DNA from: Campylobacterota bacterium
GTDB taxonomy: Bacteria > Campylobacterota > Campylobacteria > Campylobacterales > Sulfurimonadaceae
Direction: 5' to 3'
Assembly: GCA_013153755.1 (NCBI GenBank)
Contig: JAADDU010000005.1
Coordinates: forward strand, 1-13,416
DNA length: 13,416 nt
In this document: piece after piece, positions 1-7,021 of the stretch
How the letters are laid out: each line of letters begins with the position of its first letter
Position numbering within the stretch: position 1 is the first letter of the stretch
The notes under the pieces: generated by a model
The model's database searches: none
Told to the model about the DNA's origin: nothing
Seen by the model: the letters and a program-made list of their open reading frames with translations, nothing else
Translations under genes and position numbers: made by a program

Positions 1-507
1 TTTTAGAGAGTTAAACATCTCTAAATCTGCATCTAGCATCTTAGCTACTTTAGAAACAGAATCATATATAAACTCTCTATTTACAAGAGTTTGTAATTGT
101 AGCGACCTTTTTATAACTTCATTTGTAAGCTCTTTACATAAAATATGCTTATCTATAAATAACTCTTTAAATTTTTTATAATTTACACTTAATACTGTAG
201 ATTCTTCCACTAACGCAACATTTGAAAAGGAGTAGATAGTATCTTGTTTTAAATCTGAGATTTCAGAGATAAGTGTATTTTTATATATATAGTAAAGAAA
301 AATTTCATTTGTATGTTTATCTATCTTGTAAGCTTTTGCTAAGCCATCGCTTAAAAATAAAAGTTCATTAGTATCTTTTTGCTCATAATATAAAATATAA
401 TTCTTTGGATAATTACAAACACTAGATATAGCTGAAAGTTGTTCTGCTTGTGCATCTGTTAAGGTTGAAAAAAAATCTTGAGATTTTATAGCATCTATAA
501 CAGACAA
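1..507 (-). CDS. Crp/Fnr-family transcriptional regulator (3' part beyond window edge)
   Basis: I translated this from the minus strand; it runs off the left edge, so only the first 169 residues are visible. Residues about 13-115 have the look of a cyclic-nucleotide-binding beta-roll (for example LLFLSDGLAKAYKID at 49-63, then an ISEIS stretch). A long dimerisation-type helix follows (about 115-145), then the start of a helix-turn-helix region (YDSVSKVAKMLDAD). The four-cysteine N-terminal cluster of oxygen-sensing FNR is absent; the only cysteines are C31 and C124. If it senses anything it is more likely through heme or a small ligand, as in DNR/NNR-type members (inference). The start is TTG at 507, the only usable start after the in-frame stop at 520-522; its ribosome binding site is weak. 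It begins 7 bases after the preceding gene's stop, so it is probably translationally coupled as last gene of a five-gene operon. The ligand cannot be read from sequence. Confidence 0.8.
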   Translation of the reverse strand, partial: MSVIDAIKSQDFFSTLTDAQAEQLSAISSVCNYPKNYILYYEQKDTNELLFLSDGLAKAYKIDKHTNEIFLYYIYKNTLISEISDLKQDTIYSFSNVALVEESTVLSVNYKKFKELFIDKHILCKELTNEVIKRSLQLQTLVNREFIYDSVSKVAKMLDADLEMFNSLK

Positions 508-514
508 AGCAAAT

Positions 515-958
515 CTATTTTAAACCGATGCATCTACTTTGTGTTATATCAAAGCGAAACAAAGTTTTTTTACTTTTAGCACTAATATATATATAACTTG
601 TATTTATACCTGCTTCTAAAAGTTTGCTCGAAGATTGGCAAACACCTGTTGTTACAGCTCTTTGCATTCTAGAATGATCTTGCTTAATGATAGTCTCATC
701 TTTTTTTACACCTGTATTTATTTCAAAAGTATAAATAAGTGTTGAACCTTGATTCTTCACATCCATGAGAGTTGTATATCTATCAACTTTTTGAGGTAAA
801 TTTTTAGACAAACCTTTTGCCATGAGCTTTGCAACCTCATTTTTTTGCTTAATCATCTCTTTTTTTGGAAACTCTTGAGTTCTTATCTTTAAATCTTGCG
901 CAAAACAAAAACTAAAAGATGTTGCAAGTAAAAAAGCAGCTAAAACTATCTTTTGCAT
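515..958 (-). CDS. small exported (periplasmic) protein of unknown function
   Basis: This is a 147-residue protein with a clear Sec signal peptide: MQK, a hydrophobic stretch to about residue 17, and likely cleavage after FCFA at residue 20. The mature part is soluble and basic. It has a helix-like N-terminal half (KNEVAKLMAKGLSKNLPQKVD) followed by beta-like strands (STLIYTFEINTG, TSYIYISAKSK, TLFRFDITQSRC). Two mature cysteines, about C108 and C143, could form a disulfide. The general pattern of a strand pair, a conserved C, then a tyrosine-rich strand and a final C resembles small periplasmic proteins I know only as unnamed hypotheticals. It lies 4 bases after the DUF59 gene and 7 bases before the Crp/Fnr gene, so it is co-transcribed with both. 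There is no lipobox. I do not recognise a function. Confidence 0.8.
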   Translation of the reverse strand: MQKIVLAAFLLATSFSFCFAQDLKIRTQEFPKKEMIKQKNEVAKLMAKGLSKNLPQKVDRYTTLMDVKNQGSTLIYTFEINTGVKKDETIIKQDHSRMQRAVTTGVCQSSSKLLEAGINTSYIYISAKSKKTLFRFDITQSRCIGLK

Positions 959-962
959 CTAT

Positions 963-1265
963 CTACATCCCACCTAGAGCTTTTTTAACATTGTCATTTG
1001 CCATACTTATGTTCCAAACAGGCTCCCAAACAACTTCAACTTCAACACTTTTGATGTTTGCCATCTTCTCAACAGACTCTTTTACCCACTGAGTAATCAT
1101 CTGGTGAAGTGGACAAGCTCTAGTTGAGAGTGTCATAGTAACTTTTACATTACCCTCCTCATCACAAACAGCATCATATATAAGTCCCATCTCAACAAGG
1201 TTAAAACCAACCTCTGGGTCAATAACAGTAGAGATAGCTAAAAACAGTTCATCTTTTGAATACAT
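963..1265 (-). CDS. MIP18/DUF59-family metal-sulfur cluster assembly protein
   Basis: A 100-residue stand-alone DUF59 (MIP18/SufT/PaaD-like) domain that fills the whole protein. The family signature is visible: DPEVGFNLVEMGLIYD at residues 16-31, the TLSTRACPLH segment with the conserved cysteine C51, and the WEPVW motif at 80-84. Members of this family help mature or insert Fe-S clusters, and C51 is the expected functional residue. The protein lacks PaaD's extra C-terminal zinc-type domain, so it is not a dedicated phenylacetate-pathway PaaD. A good ribosome binding site (AAGGA, 9 bases before the ATG) fixes the start. It follows the membrane-protein gene by 15 bases and precedes the exported protein by 4. 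The context suggests it services a metalloprotein of this operon or a general Fe-S repair role; its client is not shown by the sequence. Confidence 0.88.
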   Translation of the reverse strand: MYSKDELFLAISTVIDPEVGFNLVEMGLIYDAVCDEEGNVKVTMTLSTRACPLHQMITQWVKESVEKMANIKSVEVEVVWEPVWNISMANDNVKKALGGM

Positions 1266-1280
1266 AATCTAAAATCCTTT

Positions 1281-2516
1281 TTATTTAAAATTTATCATAT
1301 AAAATACACTTCTAACAAATGCTACAGCACCAACAACTAAAAATGATGCTCCTGCACTCACAAGTGTTTCGTTACCAACGAGTATAGCAATACTAACACA
1401 AATAACACCCAAAGCAGAAAAGATAAACTGTGCCTGAGAGCTTTTTAGTGGTACCATATCGGCTAACATCGGTACTTTTTGCTTACCAACAAGGGGAGAA
1501 AACTTTTCAAACCATACTAAAAATGGGATGATTTTATATATATGTCCCGTTATCAAAAATGCAAAAAAGCCAAAAAAGACTAACCAGCCAGATGCTAAGA
1601 GGAGCTTATCTCCACCTATCATAAGATATAAAAGCCCCATAGCTAACGCTACAACCATAGATATATATGAAAAAATTAAAGATATAAAATATATATCATT
1701 ATCTTTTCTTGGTCTTGTTACATAGATAATATATATAAGATAGAAGTAAACCATCATAGATGCAATGGATAGTATATACCCTATATGTTCTATCGCTGGA
1801 CTATCTATAAATGAAGAAACAACAACTAAAGAGACACCACTACTCATCATCCACATAGCCACTTCTAACGGTTTCATAGAAAAACCATGTGAGAGTGTAA
1901 ACATAGGAACAAGTACAACAGAGAGTCCCATGATAGTTATACCTATATAACCACCTATAACCATATAAACATGGCTTCTTAAAAGCTCTGTAATATCTAC
2001 TGTAATAGTACCAGCATAAGATAGTGCCATAACAAGACCAACTATGATACCAAAAAATAAAAATGTATTAGAGATAAGAACACTACTCATAACTATAGTT
2101 AATTTTGGCACTTTTGAGATGGTCATAAATATCTCCATCACAAATATCATCATAGAAGTTAAAACTATAACACCACCATAAGGAAGTAATGCAGGAGAGT
2201 ATAAAAACCCAAATACCATCAAAACAGTACCTATTAGAAGTAATGGCCAAATAGCATAGAAGAGTTCCACCCCAAAATGCCCTACTTCAAGTACAACTGG
2301 GACTAGTTGAGCCATCGCACCAAAAATCGTCATCATCACAAAGCCTAATAAAAACAGATGTACAAAACTAAGAACTTTTGGAGAAACAAATGAAAAATCA
2401 TCTACACCAAAAGAGAAGATAAAAAATGAGGCTATGAGGTAAAAAAAACTCCCTATAATAAAAAAGGGAGCTATAAGTTTAAATGGTGGGGCAAAATCTT
2501 GCGAAATAGCATTCAT
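1281..2516 (-). CDS. polytopic membrane protein resembling heme-copper oxidase subunit I / NnrS-like proteins
   Basis: This 411-residue protein is almost entirely hydrophobic, with about 12 predicted membrane helices. Two segments look like copies of one motif: H53-LFLLGF..TIFG..AQLVP (52-73) and H182-VYMVIGG..ITIMG..VVLVP (181-204). Each has a histidine, a glycine-rich helix, T-I-x-G and L-V-P. A third conserved-looking block is GHIYKIIPFLVWFEKFSPLVG (324-344), with H325. H210 lies just after the second block. Histidines placed in membrane helices suggest heme or metal binding, as in heme-copper oxidase subunit I and NnrS; the set of six histidines of a true oxidase is not evident, so catalytic oxidase activity is unlikely. 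I recall relatives annotated only as hypothetical or cytochrome-oxidase-I-like. It starts 9 bases after the DUF2249 stop with a poor ribosome binding site, which points to translational coupling. Substrate is unknown. Confidence 0.75.
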   Translation of the reverse strand: MNAISQDFAPPFKLIAPFFIIGSFFYLIASFFIFSFGVDDFSFVSPKVLSFVHLFLLGFVMMTIFGAMAQLVPVVLEVGHFGVELFYAIWPLLLIGTVLMVFGFLYSPALLPYGGVIVLTSMMIFVMEIFMTISKVPKLTIVMSSVLISNTFLFFGIIVGLVMALSYAGTITVDITELLRSHVYMVIGGYIGITIMGLSVVLVPMFTLSHGFSMKPLEVAMWMMSSGVSLVVVSSFIDSPAIEHIGYILSIASMMVYFYLIYIIYVTRPRKDNDIYFISLIFSYISMVVALAMGLLYLMIGGDKLLLASGWLVFFGFFAFLITGHIYKIIPFLVWFEKFSPLVGKQKVPMLADMVPLKSSQAQFIFSALGVICVSIAILVGNETLVSAGASFLVVGAVAFVRSVFYMINFK

Positions 2517-2525
2517 TTATGATTT

Positions 2526-2870
2526 TTAACCGTGACAAGCAGTCTGATTTAAATCAGAATCAACACCTGCATTAACATTAGTAAAAGTTACTTTTACTAG
2601 ACCACCTTCTATATCTTCAGCTTGATGAGCTATATCTGCTTCAAGTTTAGCAAAAAGACCACCTGGTGCTTTATGGTTAATCATAACAAGTACATTATTT
2701 GTATTTTTGATAAGTTTTAAACCACTCATAGCATTTACCATTGGATGAGGAGGACCTTCTGCTGAAGTATCAAAGTAGTAAGTACTCACACCATCTTTTG
2801 CTAGTTCAAAAAAGTCAACAGTTGCACCTTCAACTTCAATCTTTTTAGCTTCACTTGGAATATTTGACAT
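2526..2870 (-). CDS. DUF2249-like (TusA/SirA-fold) protein
   Basis: A 114-residue cytosolic protein and the first gene of the operon. Residues about 29-97 match the DUF2249 pattern: a strand (STYYFDTS), the helix-capping G-P-P-H-P-M-V motif at 39-45, a helix, a strand (NNVLVMINHKAPGG) and a final strand (LVKVTFTNV). DUF2249 is related in fold to TusA/SirA sulfur carriers. The CPxP-type cysteine of TusA is not present (P-P-H-P here), so it should not act as a classical sulfur relay. The only cysteine is in the extreme C-terminal tail, A-C-H-G (C112, H113). The start is supported by an AAGGA ribosome binding site 8 bases before the ATG. An FNR-type palindrome lies upstream, centred about 66 bases before the start codon. 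DUF2249 proteins are often found near denitrification and nitric-oxide response genes (recall, not checked). Confidence 0.72.
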   Translation of the reverse strand: MSNIPSEAKKIEVEGATVDFFELAKDGVSTYYFDTSAEGPPHPMVNAMSGLKLIKNTNNVLVMINHKAPGGLFAKLEADIAHQAEDIEGGLVKVTFTNVNAGVDSDLNQTACHG

Positions 2871-2901
2871 ATTATAAATCCTTTTTTTAATTATAACCTC
2901 A

Positions 2902-2907
2902 ATTGTA
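2902..2907 (-). promoter_or_regulatory. -10 box of the FNR-site-controlled promoter
   Basis: TACAAT on the minus strand is one mismatch from the sigma-70 consensus. A start 7 bases downstream would be at about 2895, leaving a 24-base leader before the DUF2249 ATG. From that start point the FNR-type palindrome is centred at -41.5, the standard class II activation position. A second TATAAT at 2890-2895 is possible but would put the palindrome near -53.5. Confidence 0.6.
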
Positions 2908-2929
2908 ATAAAGATTTATCTATATGCCA

Positions 2930-2943
2930 TTGATATATATCAA
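2930..2943 (-). promoter_or_regulatory. FNR/NNR-type binding palindrome (TTGAT-ATAT-ATCAA)
   Basis: The 14 bases TTGATATATATCAA form a perfect inverted repeat that matches the FNR/NNR/DNR consensus TTGAT-N4-ATCAA in all ten fixed positions. It lies in the 104-base gap between proA and the DUF2249 gene, upstream of the latter, and is spaced from a TACAAT -10 box as expected for class II activation. It is the likely target of a Crp/Fnr-family activator, possibly the one encoded at the end of this operon. Confidence 0.78.
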
Positions 2944-2974
2944 CATTACATTAATTTAGGCAAAACTAGTCAGA

Positions 2975-4210
2975 TTAACCTCTTGTTTGTCCACTTCCAT
3001 AAATCTTATATTTATAAGTTGTAAGTCCCTCTATCCCCATAGGCCCTCTAGCATGAAGCTTATTTGTACTTATGCCAACTTCTGCGCCAAAGCCAAATTC
3101 TCCACCATCTGTAAACTGGGTAGAAGCATTTAGATAAACACAAGCAGAATCAACACCATTTAAAAACTCTTCTGCATTAGTATAGTTTTCTGTTATGATT
3201 GCATCTGAATGAGCAGAACCATATTTTGCAATATGTTTTAGAGCTTCATCAACCCCATTTACAAGTTTTATAGATAAAATATTATCAAGATATTCAGTAT
3301 CGAAGTCTTCATCAGTTGCTAGTTCAAGATCTAAAATCTTTTGTGTTGCTTCACAGCCTTTTAAAAGAGTACCAAACTCATCATACTTCTCTTTTAACAT
3401 TGGTAAAATTTGTGGTGCTATATCTTTATGTACTAAAAGAGTTTCCATCGCTCCACATATACCAACTCTTCTACATTTTGCATTTAAAGATACTTCTAGT
3501 GCTTTTTGTATATCTGCCTCTGCATCTATATATGTATGGCAAAGCCCTTTATCATGTTTTACAACACTTACTGTAGCATTTTGACTTACATACTTTATAA
3601 GTCCTGCTCCACCACGAGGGATAATCAAGTCAACATACTTATCCATCTTTATAAGTTTTGCTACACCCTCTCTTGAACTATCTGGTATCAAAGATATTAA
3701 AGAAGTTGGAAGATTATTTTTAGCTAAAACATTTTGAAGAGTTTTTGCTATGGCTTTGTTAGAATTTTCTGCCTCTTTTCCACCCTTTAAGATACAAACA
3801 TTTGAACTTTTAAAACATAATGCTGCTGTATCACTTGTAACATTTGGACGAGATTCATAGATGATACCTATAACACCTATGGGGATACTAACCTTTTCTA
3901 TCTTCATGTTTGTTTCAGTTATCCATCCATCTAAAACTCTACCAACCGGCTCTTTTAATGAAGAAATATCCTCGATTGCCTTAGCCATCCCTTGAATTCT
4001 TCCATCATCTAAAAAAAGTCTATCCATCAAAGCTGATGAAAGATTGTTTTTTTCTCCATCAAGCATATCTAATTTATTTGCTTTTATTAGTTCTGAAGAA
4101 TTATCTCTTAAAGCCTGAGCCATCTCTCTTAAGACTCTATTTTTTTCACGACCACTTATAGTAGATAAGATTCTACTTCCATCTTTTGCTTTTTGTAAAA
4201 AATCTTCCAT
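2975..4210 (-). CDS. proA: gamma-glutamyl phosphate reductase (glutamate-5-semialdehyde dehydrogenase), proline biosynthesis
   Basis: ProA reduces gamma-glutamyl phosphate to glutamate-5-semialdehyde with NADPH, the second step of proline synthesis in the cytosol. At 411 residues it has the usual family length. Typical segments are visible: IGVIGIIYESRPNVTSD (111-127), the cofactor-side I-I-P-R-G-G-A-G-L (196-204), and the catalytic-cysteine block R-R-V-G-I-C-G-A-M-E-T-L-L-V with C252. The C-terminal signature FTDGGEFGFGAEVGISTNKL and HARGPMG is intact. A ribosome binding site (AAGG, 7 bases upstream) supports the ATG. The gene begins 22 bases after valS on the same strand, so the two are probably co-transcribed. 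The partner kinase proB is not in the window. No hairpin terminator is visible after the stop, so some read-through into the operon at 2870 is possible. Confidence 0.97.
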   Translation of the reverse strand: MEDFLQKAKDGSRILSTISGREKNRVLREMAQALRDNSSELIKANKLDMLDGEKNNLSSALMDRLFLDDGRIQGMAKAIEDISSLKEPVGRVLDGWITETNMKIEKVSIPIGVIGIIYESRPNVTSDTAALCFKSSNVCILKGGKEAENSNKAIAKTLQNVLAKNNLPTSLISLIPDSSREGVAKLIKMDKYVDLIIPRGGAGLIKYVSQNATVSVVKHDKGLCHTYIDAEADIQKALEVSLNAKCRRVGICGAMETLLVHKDIAPQILPMLKEKYDEFGTLLKGCEATQKILDLELATDEDFDTEYLDNILSIKLVNGVDEALKHIAKYGSAHSDAIITENYTNAEEFLNGVDSACVYLNASTQFTDGGEFGFGAEVGISTNKLHARGPMGIEGLTTYKYKIYGSGQTRG

Positions 4211-4232
4211 ATCTAAACCTTATAATTTTAAC

Positions 4233-6905
4233 CTAACTTTTTAAAGACTCTAATTGCTCTAAAACTTTAGCTTTTTTAGCCTCTGCATCTGCTAAAAGTG
4301 CTTTGTTTTTCTCTAAAACATCTGCTGGTGCATTTGCTACAAATCTTTCATTGTTAAGCATACCATTTAATTTGCCTATCTCTTTGTCTAATTTTTCATT
4401 TTGTTTAGTCAGTCTGTTTATGATAGGTGTCAAGTCTATACTGTCTGTTGGTATAAATGTCTCACACAAGTCAGATATATCACTAACCGCATTTTCTATC
4501 TTTTGCTCAGTAAACTCAACCACTTCAACCTTAGCAAGTTTTGTGATAAATGGTAACATCATCTCTTTTTGTTTTTCAGATATGCCATCTATCTTAACAA
4601 ATGCTTTGTCTATTTTTTGGTTTGCCAAGTCAACTAAAACTTTTGCTCTTCTTATAGATACAATCGCATCCATGATGATTTCAAAAACTTTTTCCTCTTT
4701 GCGTTTTTTTGTTTTTGATGGATATGCTTTAATCATGATAGATTCACTATCTTCCAAGCTAGTTCCACTAAGTTCATGGTATAGATGCTCTGTGATAAAA
4801 GGCATAAATGGGTGTAAAAGTTTCATAGACTCTTTAAAAATCGCTCCAAGTTCAACTATAGCACCCTTGTCTGCTTTACTAAGCTCAATCCCCCAACCAC
4901 AAAACTCATTCCATAAAAATCTGTACATTGTTAGAGCTGCATCATTAAACTTATACTCATCAAGATAAGTTCTAACCTCTTTTGTTGCAAGATTTAGTCT
5001 TGAAGCCATATATTTTCCAAGGTCAGTTTGAAGACAAAAACCTTTCATGTCTGGAAAAGTATCTACATTCATCTGAAGATATTTAGATGCATTGTAAAGT
5101 TTGTTTGTAAAGTTACGGTTTTGCTCTAGTTTTTCCGTACTCATACGGATATCACGACCTTGAGCAGCACTTATAGCAAGGGTAAAACGGAGTATATCAG
5201 CACTGTATTTTTCAACCATATCAAGAGGGTCTATAACATTGCCTTTAGATTTACTCATCTTATCGCCCTTCTCATCCCTTACAAGAGCATGAAGGTAGAT
5301 ATGGTTAAATGGTAACTCACCATTAAAACTCTCACCCATCATCATCATCCTAGCTACCCAAAAGAAAAGGATGTCAAAACCAGTGATTAAGAGTGTATTT
5401 GGATAAAAATCTTTCATATCGTCTGATTTGAAAAGTTTATCCATCTCTGTATCGCCATTGCAACCCAGGTTGTCCCTCTCTGGTGCATTGCACCATTCAC
5501 CTTGACCCCAACCCAAAGTTGAAAAAGGCCACAATGCAGAGCTAAACCAAGTATCAAGAACATCTGGGTCTTGTGTAAGATTTTTAGATGCACATTTTGG
5601 ACACTCTGTAGGGTTGTCCTCTTTTGAAGCAAACTCATGCTCACAATCATCACAGTAAAATACAGGTATCTGATGCCCCCACCAAAGTTGACGGCTTATA
5701 CACCAGTCTCTTAAATCTCCCATCCAAGAGTTATATGAGTTTATCCAGTGTGGAGGGAAGAACTTAGCTTCGCCGTTGTTTGTTTTTTCTATAGATTTTT
5801 TAGCTACTTCACTTCTAACAAACCACTGTTTTGAGATATATGGCTCAACCACATTTTTACATCTGTAACAATGCCCAACTTGATGTTTATGATCCTCTAT
5901 CTTAACTATAAAGCCCTCTTCATCAAGTCTTTTTACGATAGTATCACGAGCTTCAAGTCTCTCTAAACCTTTAAACTCTCCAGCATAATCGTTTAGTATC
6001 CCTTTTTCATCAAAAACAGTTATAAACTCTAAGTCGTGTCTTTTTCCAACTTCGTAGTCATTTTGGTCATGTGCAGGTGTAACTTTTACCACACCCGTTC
6101 CAAACTCCATATCAACATGCTCATCAGCTATTATCTTTACAGTTCTATCAAGTAGTGGAAGTTTTATCTCTTTACCTATGATACTTTTATATCTCTCATC
6201 TTCAGGATGAACCATAACCGCAGTATCGCCAAAATATGTCTCAGGTCTAGTTGTTGCTACCTCAACACTACCACTTCCATCAGCAAAAGGGTAAGTTATG
6301 TGGTAAAATTTACCATCAGTATCTTCATGTTCCACCTCTATATCACTCAAAGCTCCATCGTGTGTACACCAGTTAACCATATAGTTTCCACGGATGATAA
6401 GACCCTCATTGTATAGATGCACAAAAGCCTCTTTTACAGACTTTTGAAGCCCTTCATCCATAGTAAAACGCTCTCTCTTCCATGCAGGAGTCACACCCAT
6501 CTTACGAAGTTGTTGAGTCATGATTCCAGCAGATTCCTCTTTCCATGCCCAAGCTTTGTCTAAAAATGCCTCTCTGCCTATCTCCTCTTTTGTAGTACCC
6601 TCAGCTAAAAGCTGTTTTTCTACAACATTTTGAGTAGCAATCCCTGCATGGTCAGTCCCTGGTTGCCAAAGAGTTTTATAACCATCCATCCTCTTGTAAC
6701 GAGTTATAATATCTTGAAGTGTAAATGTAAGTGCATGACCTATGTGAAGACGACCTGTAACATTTGGAGGTGGCATCATGATAGCAAAAGTTTTACCCTC
6801 TTGTTGTATCTCTTTGTTACCCTCTACCTCAAAGTAGCCTCTATCTTCACAAATCTTATAAAATTTGTCTTCTATTTTACTTGGTTCATAGCTGTTTGTT
6901 GACAT
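4233..6905 (-). CDS. valS: valyl-tRNA synthetase
   Basis: This class Ia enzyme charges tRNA-Val with valine, with ATP, and edits misactivated threonine. The 890 residues carry PPPNVTGRLHIGHAL (HIGH motif at 54-57) and KMSKSKGN (549-556) of the Rossmann active site. The CP1 editing domain has the T-T-R-P-E-T motif at 218-223. Cysteine pairs C346/C349, C418/C421 and C435/C438 look like zinc-knuckle elements. The C-terminal 70 residues (from about IINRLTKQNEKLDKEI) form the coiled-coil tRNA-binding arm. An extra segment of about 30 residues, including EWCNAPERDNLGCNGDTEMD, lies at 467-497, where E. coli ValS has a short link. The start is supported by AAGG 6 bases upstream and by an extended -10 promoter at 6941-6949. 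proA follows by 22 bases. Confidence 0.98.
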   Translation of the reverse strand: MSTNSYEPSKIEDKFYKICEDRGYFEVEGNKEIQQEGKTFAIMMPPPNVTGRLHIGHALTFTLQDIITRYKRMDGYKTLWQPGTDHAGIATQNVVEKQLLAEGTTKEEIGREAFLDKAWAWKEESAGIMTQQLRKMGVTPAWKRERFTMDEGLQKSVKEAFVHLYNEGLIIRGNYMVNWCTHDGALSDIEVEHEDTDGKFYHITYPFADGSGSVEVATTRPETYFGDTAVMVHPEDERYKSIIGKEIKLPLLDRTVKIIADEHVDMEFGTGVVKVTPAHDQNDYEVGKRHDLEFITVFDEKGILNDYAGEFKGLERLEARDTIVKRLDEEGFIVKIEDHKHQVGHCYRCKNVVEPYISKQWFVRSEVAKKSIEKTNNGEAKFFPPHWINSYNSWMGDLRDWCISRQLWWGHQIPVFYCDDCEHEFASKEDNPTECPKCASKNLTQDPDVLDTWFSSALWPFSTLGWGQGEWCNAPERDNLGCNGDTEMDKLFKSDDMKDFYPNTLLITGFDILFFWVARMMMMGESFNGELPFNHIYLHALVRDEKGDKMSKSKGNVIDPLDMVEKYSADILRFTLAISAAQGRDIRMSTEKLEQNRNFTNKLYNASKYLQMNVDTFPDMKGFCLQTDLGKYMASRLNLATKEVRTYLDEYKFNDAALTMYRFLWNEFCGWGIELSKADKGAIVELGAIFKESMKLLHPFMPFITEHLYHELSGTSLEDSESIMIKAYPSKTKKRKEEKVFEIIMDAIVSIRRAKVLVDLANQKIDKAFVKIDGISEKQKEMMLPFITKLAKVEVVEFTEQKIENAVSDISDLCETFIPTDSIDLTPIINRLTKQNEKLDKEIGKLNGMLNNERFVANAPADVLEKNKALLADAEAKKAKVLEQLESLKS

Positions 6906-6940
6906 ATTTAGCCTTAATTTAAATGGTTTAAAATTTTGCG

Positions 6941-6949
6941 ATTATATCA
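6941..6949 (-). promoter_or_regulatory. extended -10 promoter of valS-proA
   Basis: The minus strand reads TGATATAAT, a perfect extended -10 element (TG-N-TATAAT). It predicts a start near 6934 and a leader of about 28 bases to the valS ATG. No clear -35 box is present, as is common in Campylobacterota. The same TTTGATATAAT string precedes the MetF-like gene. Confidence 0.6.
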
Positions 6950-6990
6950 AATATGTAGTGAGTTTTTGCTTAGCTGATTGTAGAGGAAGT

Positions 6991-7016
6991 AAAAAGTGGT
7001 ACTAAAACCACTTTTT
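6991..7016 (-). terminator. intrinsic terminator after the 129-residue protein gene
   Basis: A perfect 10-base-pair stem (AAAAAGTGGT / ACCACTTTTT) with a 6-base loop lies 5 bases beyond the stop at 7022. On the minus strand it ends in a T run, the form of a rho-independent terminator. The A/T flanks make it symmetric, so it could act in both directions. It separates this gene from valS. Confidence 0.75.
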
Positions 7017-7021
7017 AAGTT

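Noticed and set aside
1528..1950. Two short open frames antisense to the membrane protein gene
   Set aside because: No ribosome binding sites, and the minus-strand gene is clearly the real one.
2890..2895. Second TATAAT (minus strand) nearer the DUF2249 start
   Set aside because: It would place the FNR palindrome at about -53.5, an unusual position; the TACAAT box at 2902-2907 gives -41.5 exactly.
3316..3576. 86-codon open frame antisense to proA
   Set aside because: It is fully inside an intact, well-conserved proA; the translation is leucine/tyrosine-rich and looks like an antisense artefact.
4303..4968. Open frame of 221 codons on the plus strand inside valS
   Set aside because: It lies antisense to the coiled-coil and anticodon-binding part of valS. 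It has no ribosome binding site or recognisable domain, and its composition is that of reverse-complemented coding sequence.
6207..6902. Two open frames (69 and 90 codons) antisense to the 5' part of valS
   Set aside because: They are shadows of the real valS frame, with low-complexity translations and no start signals.
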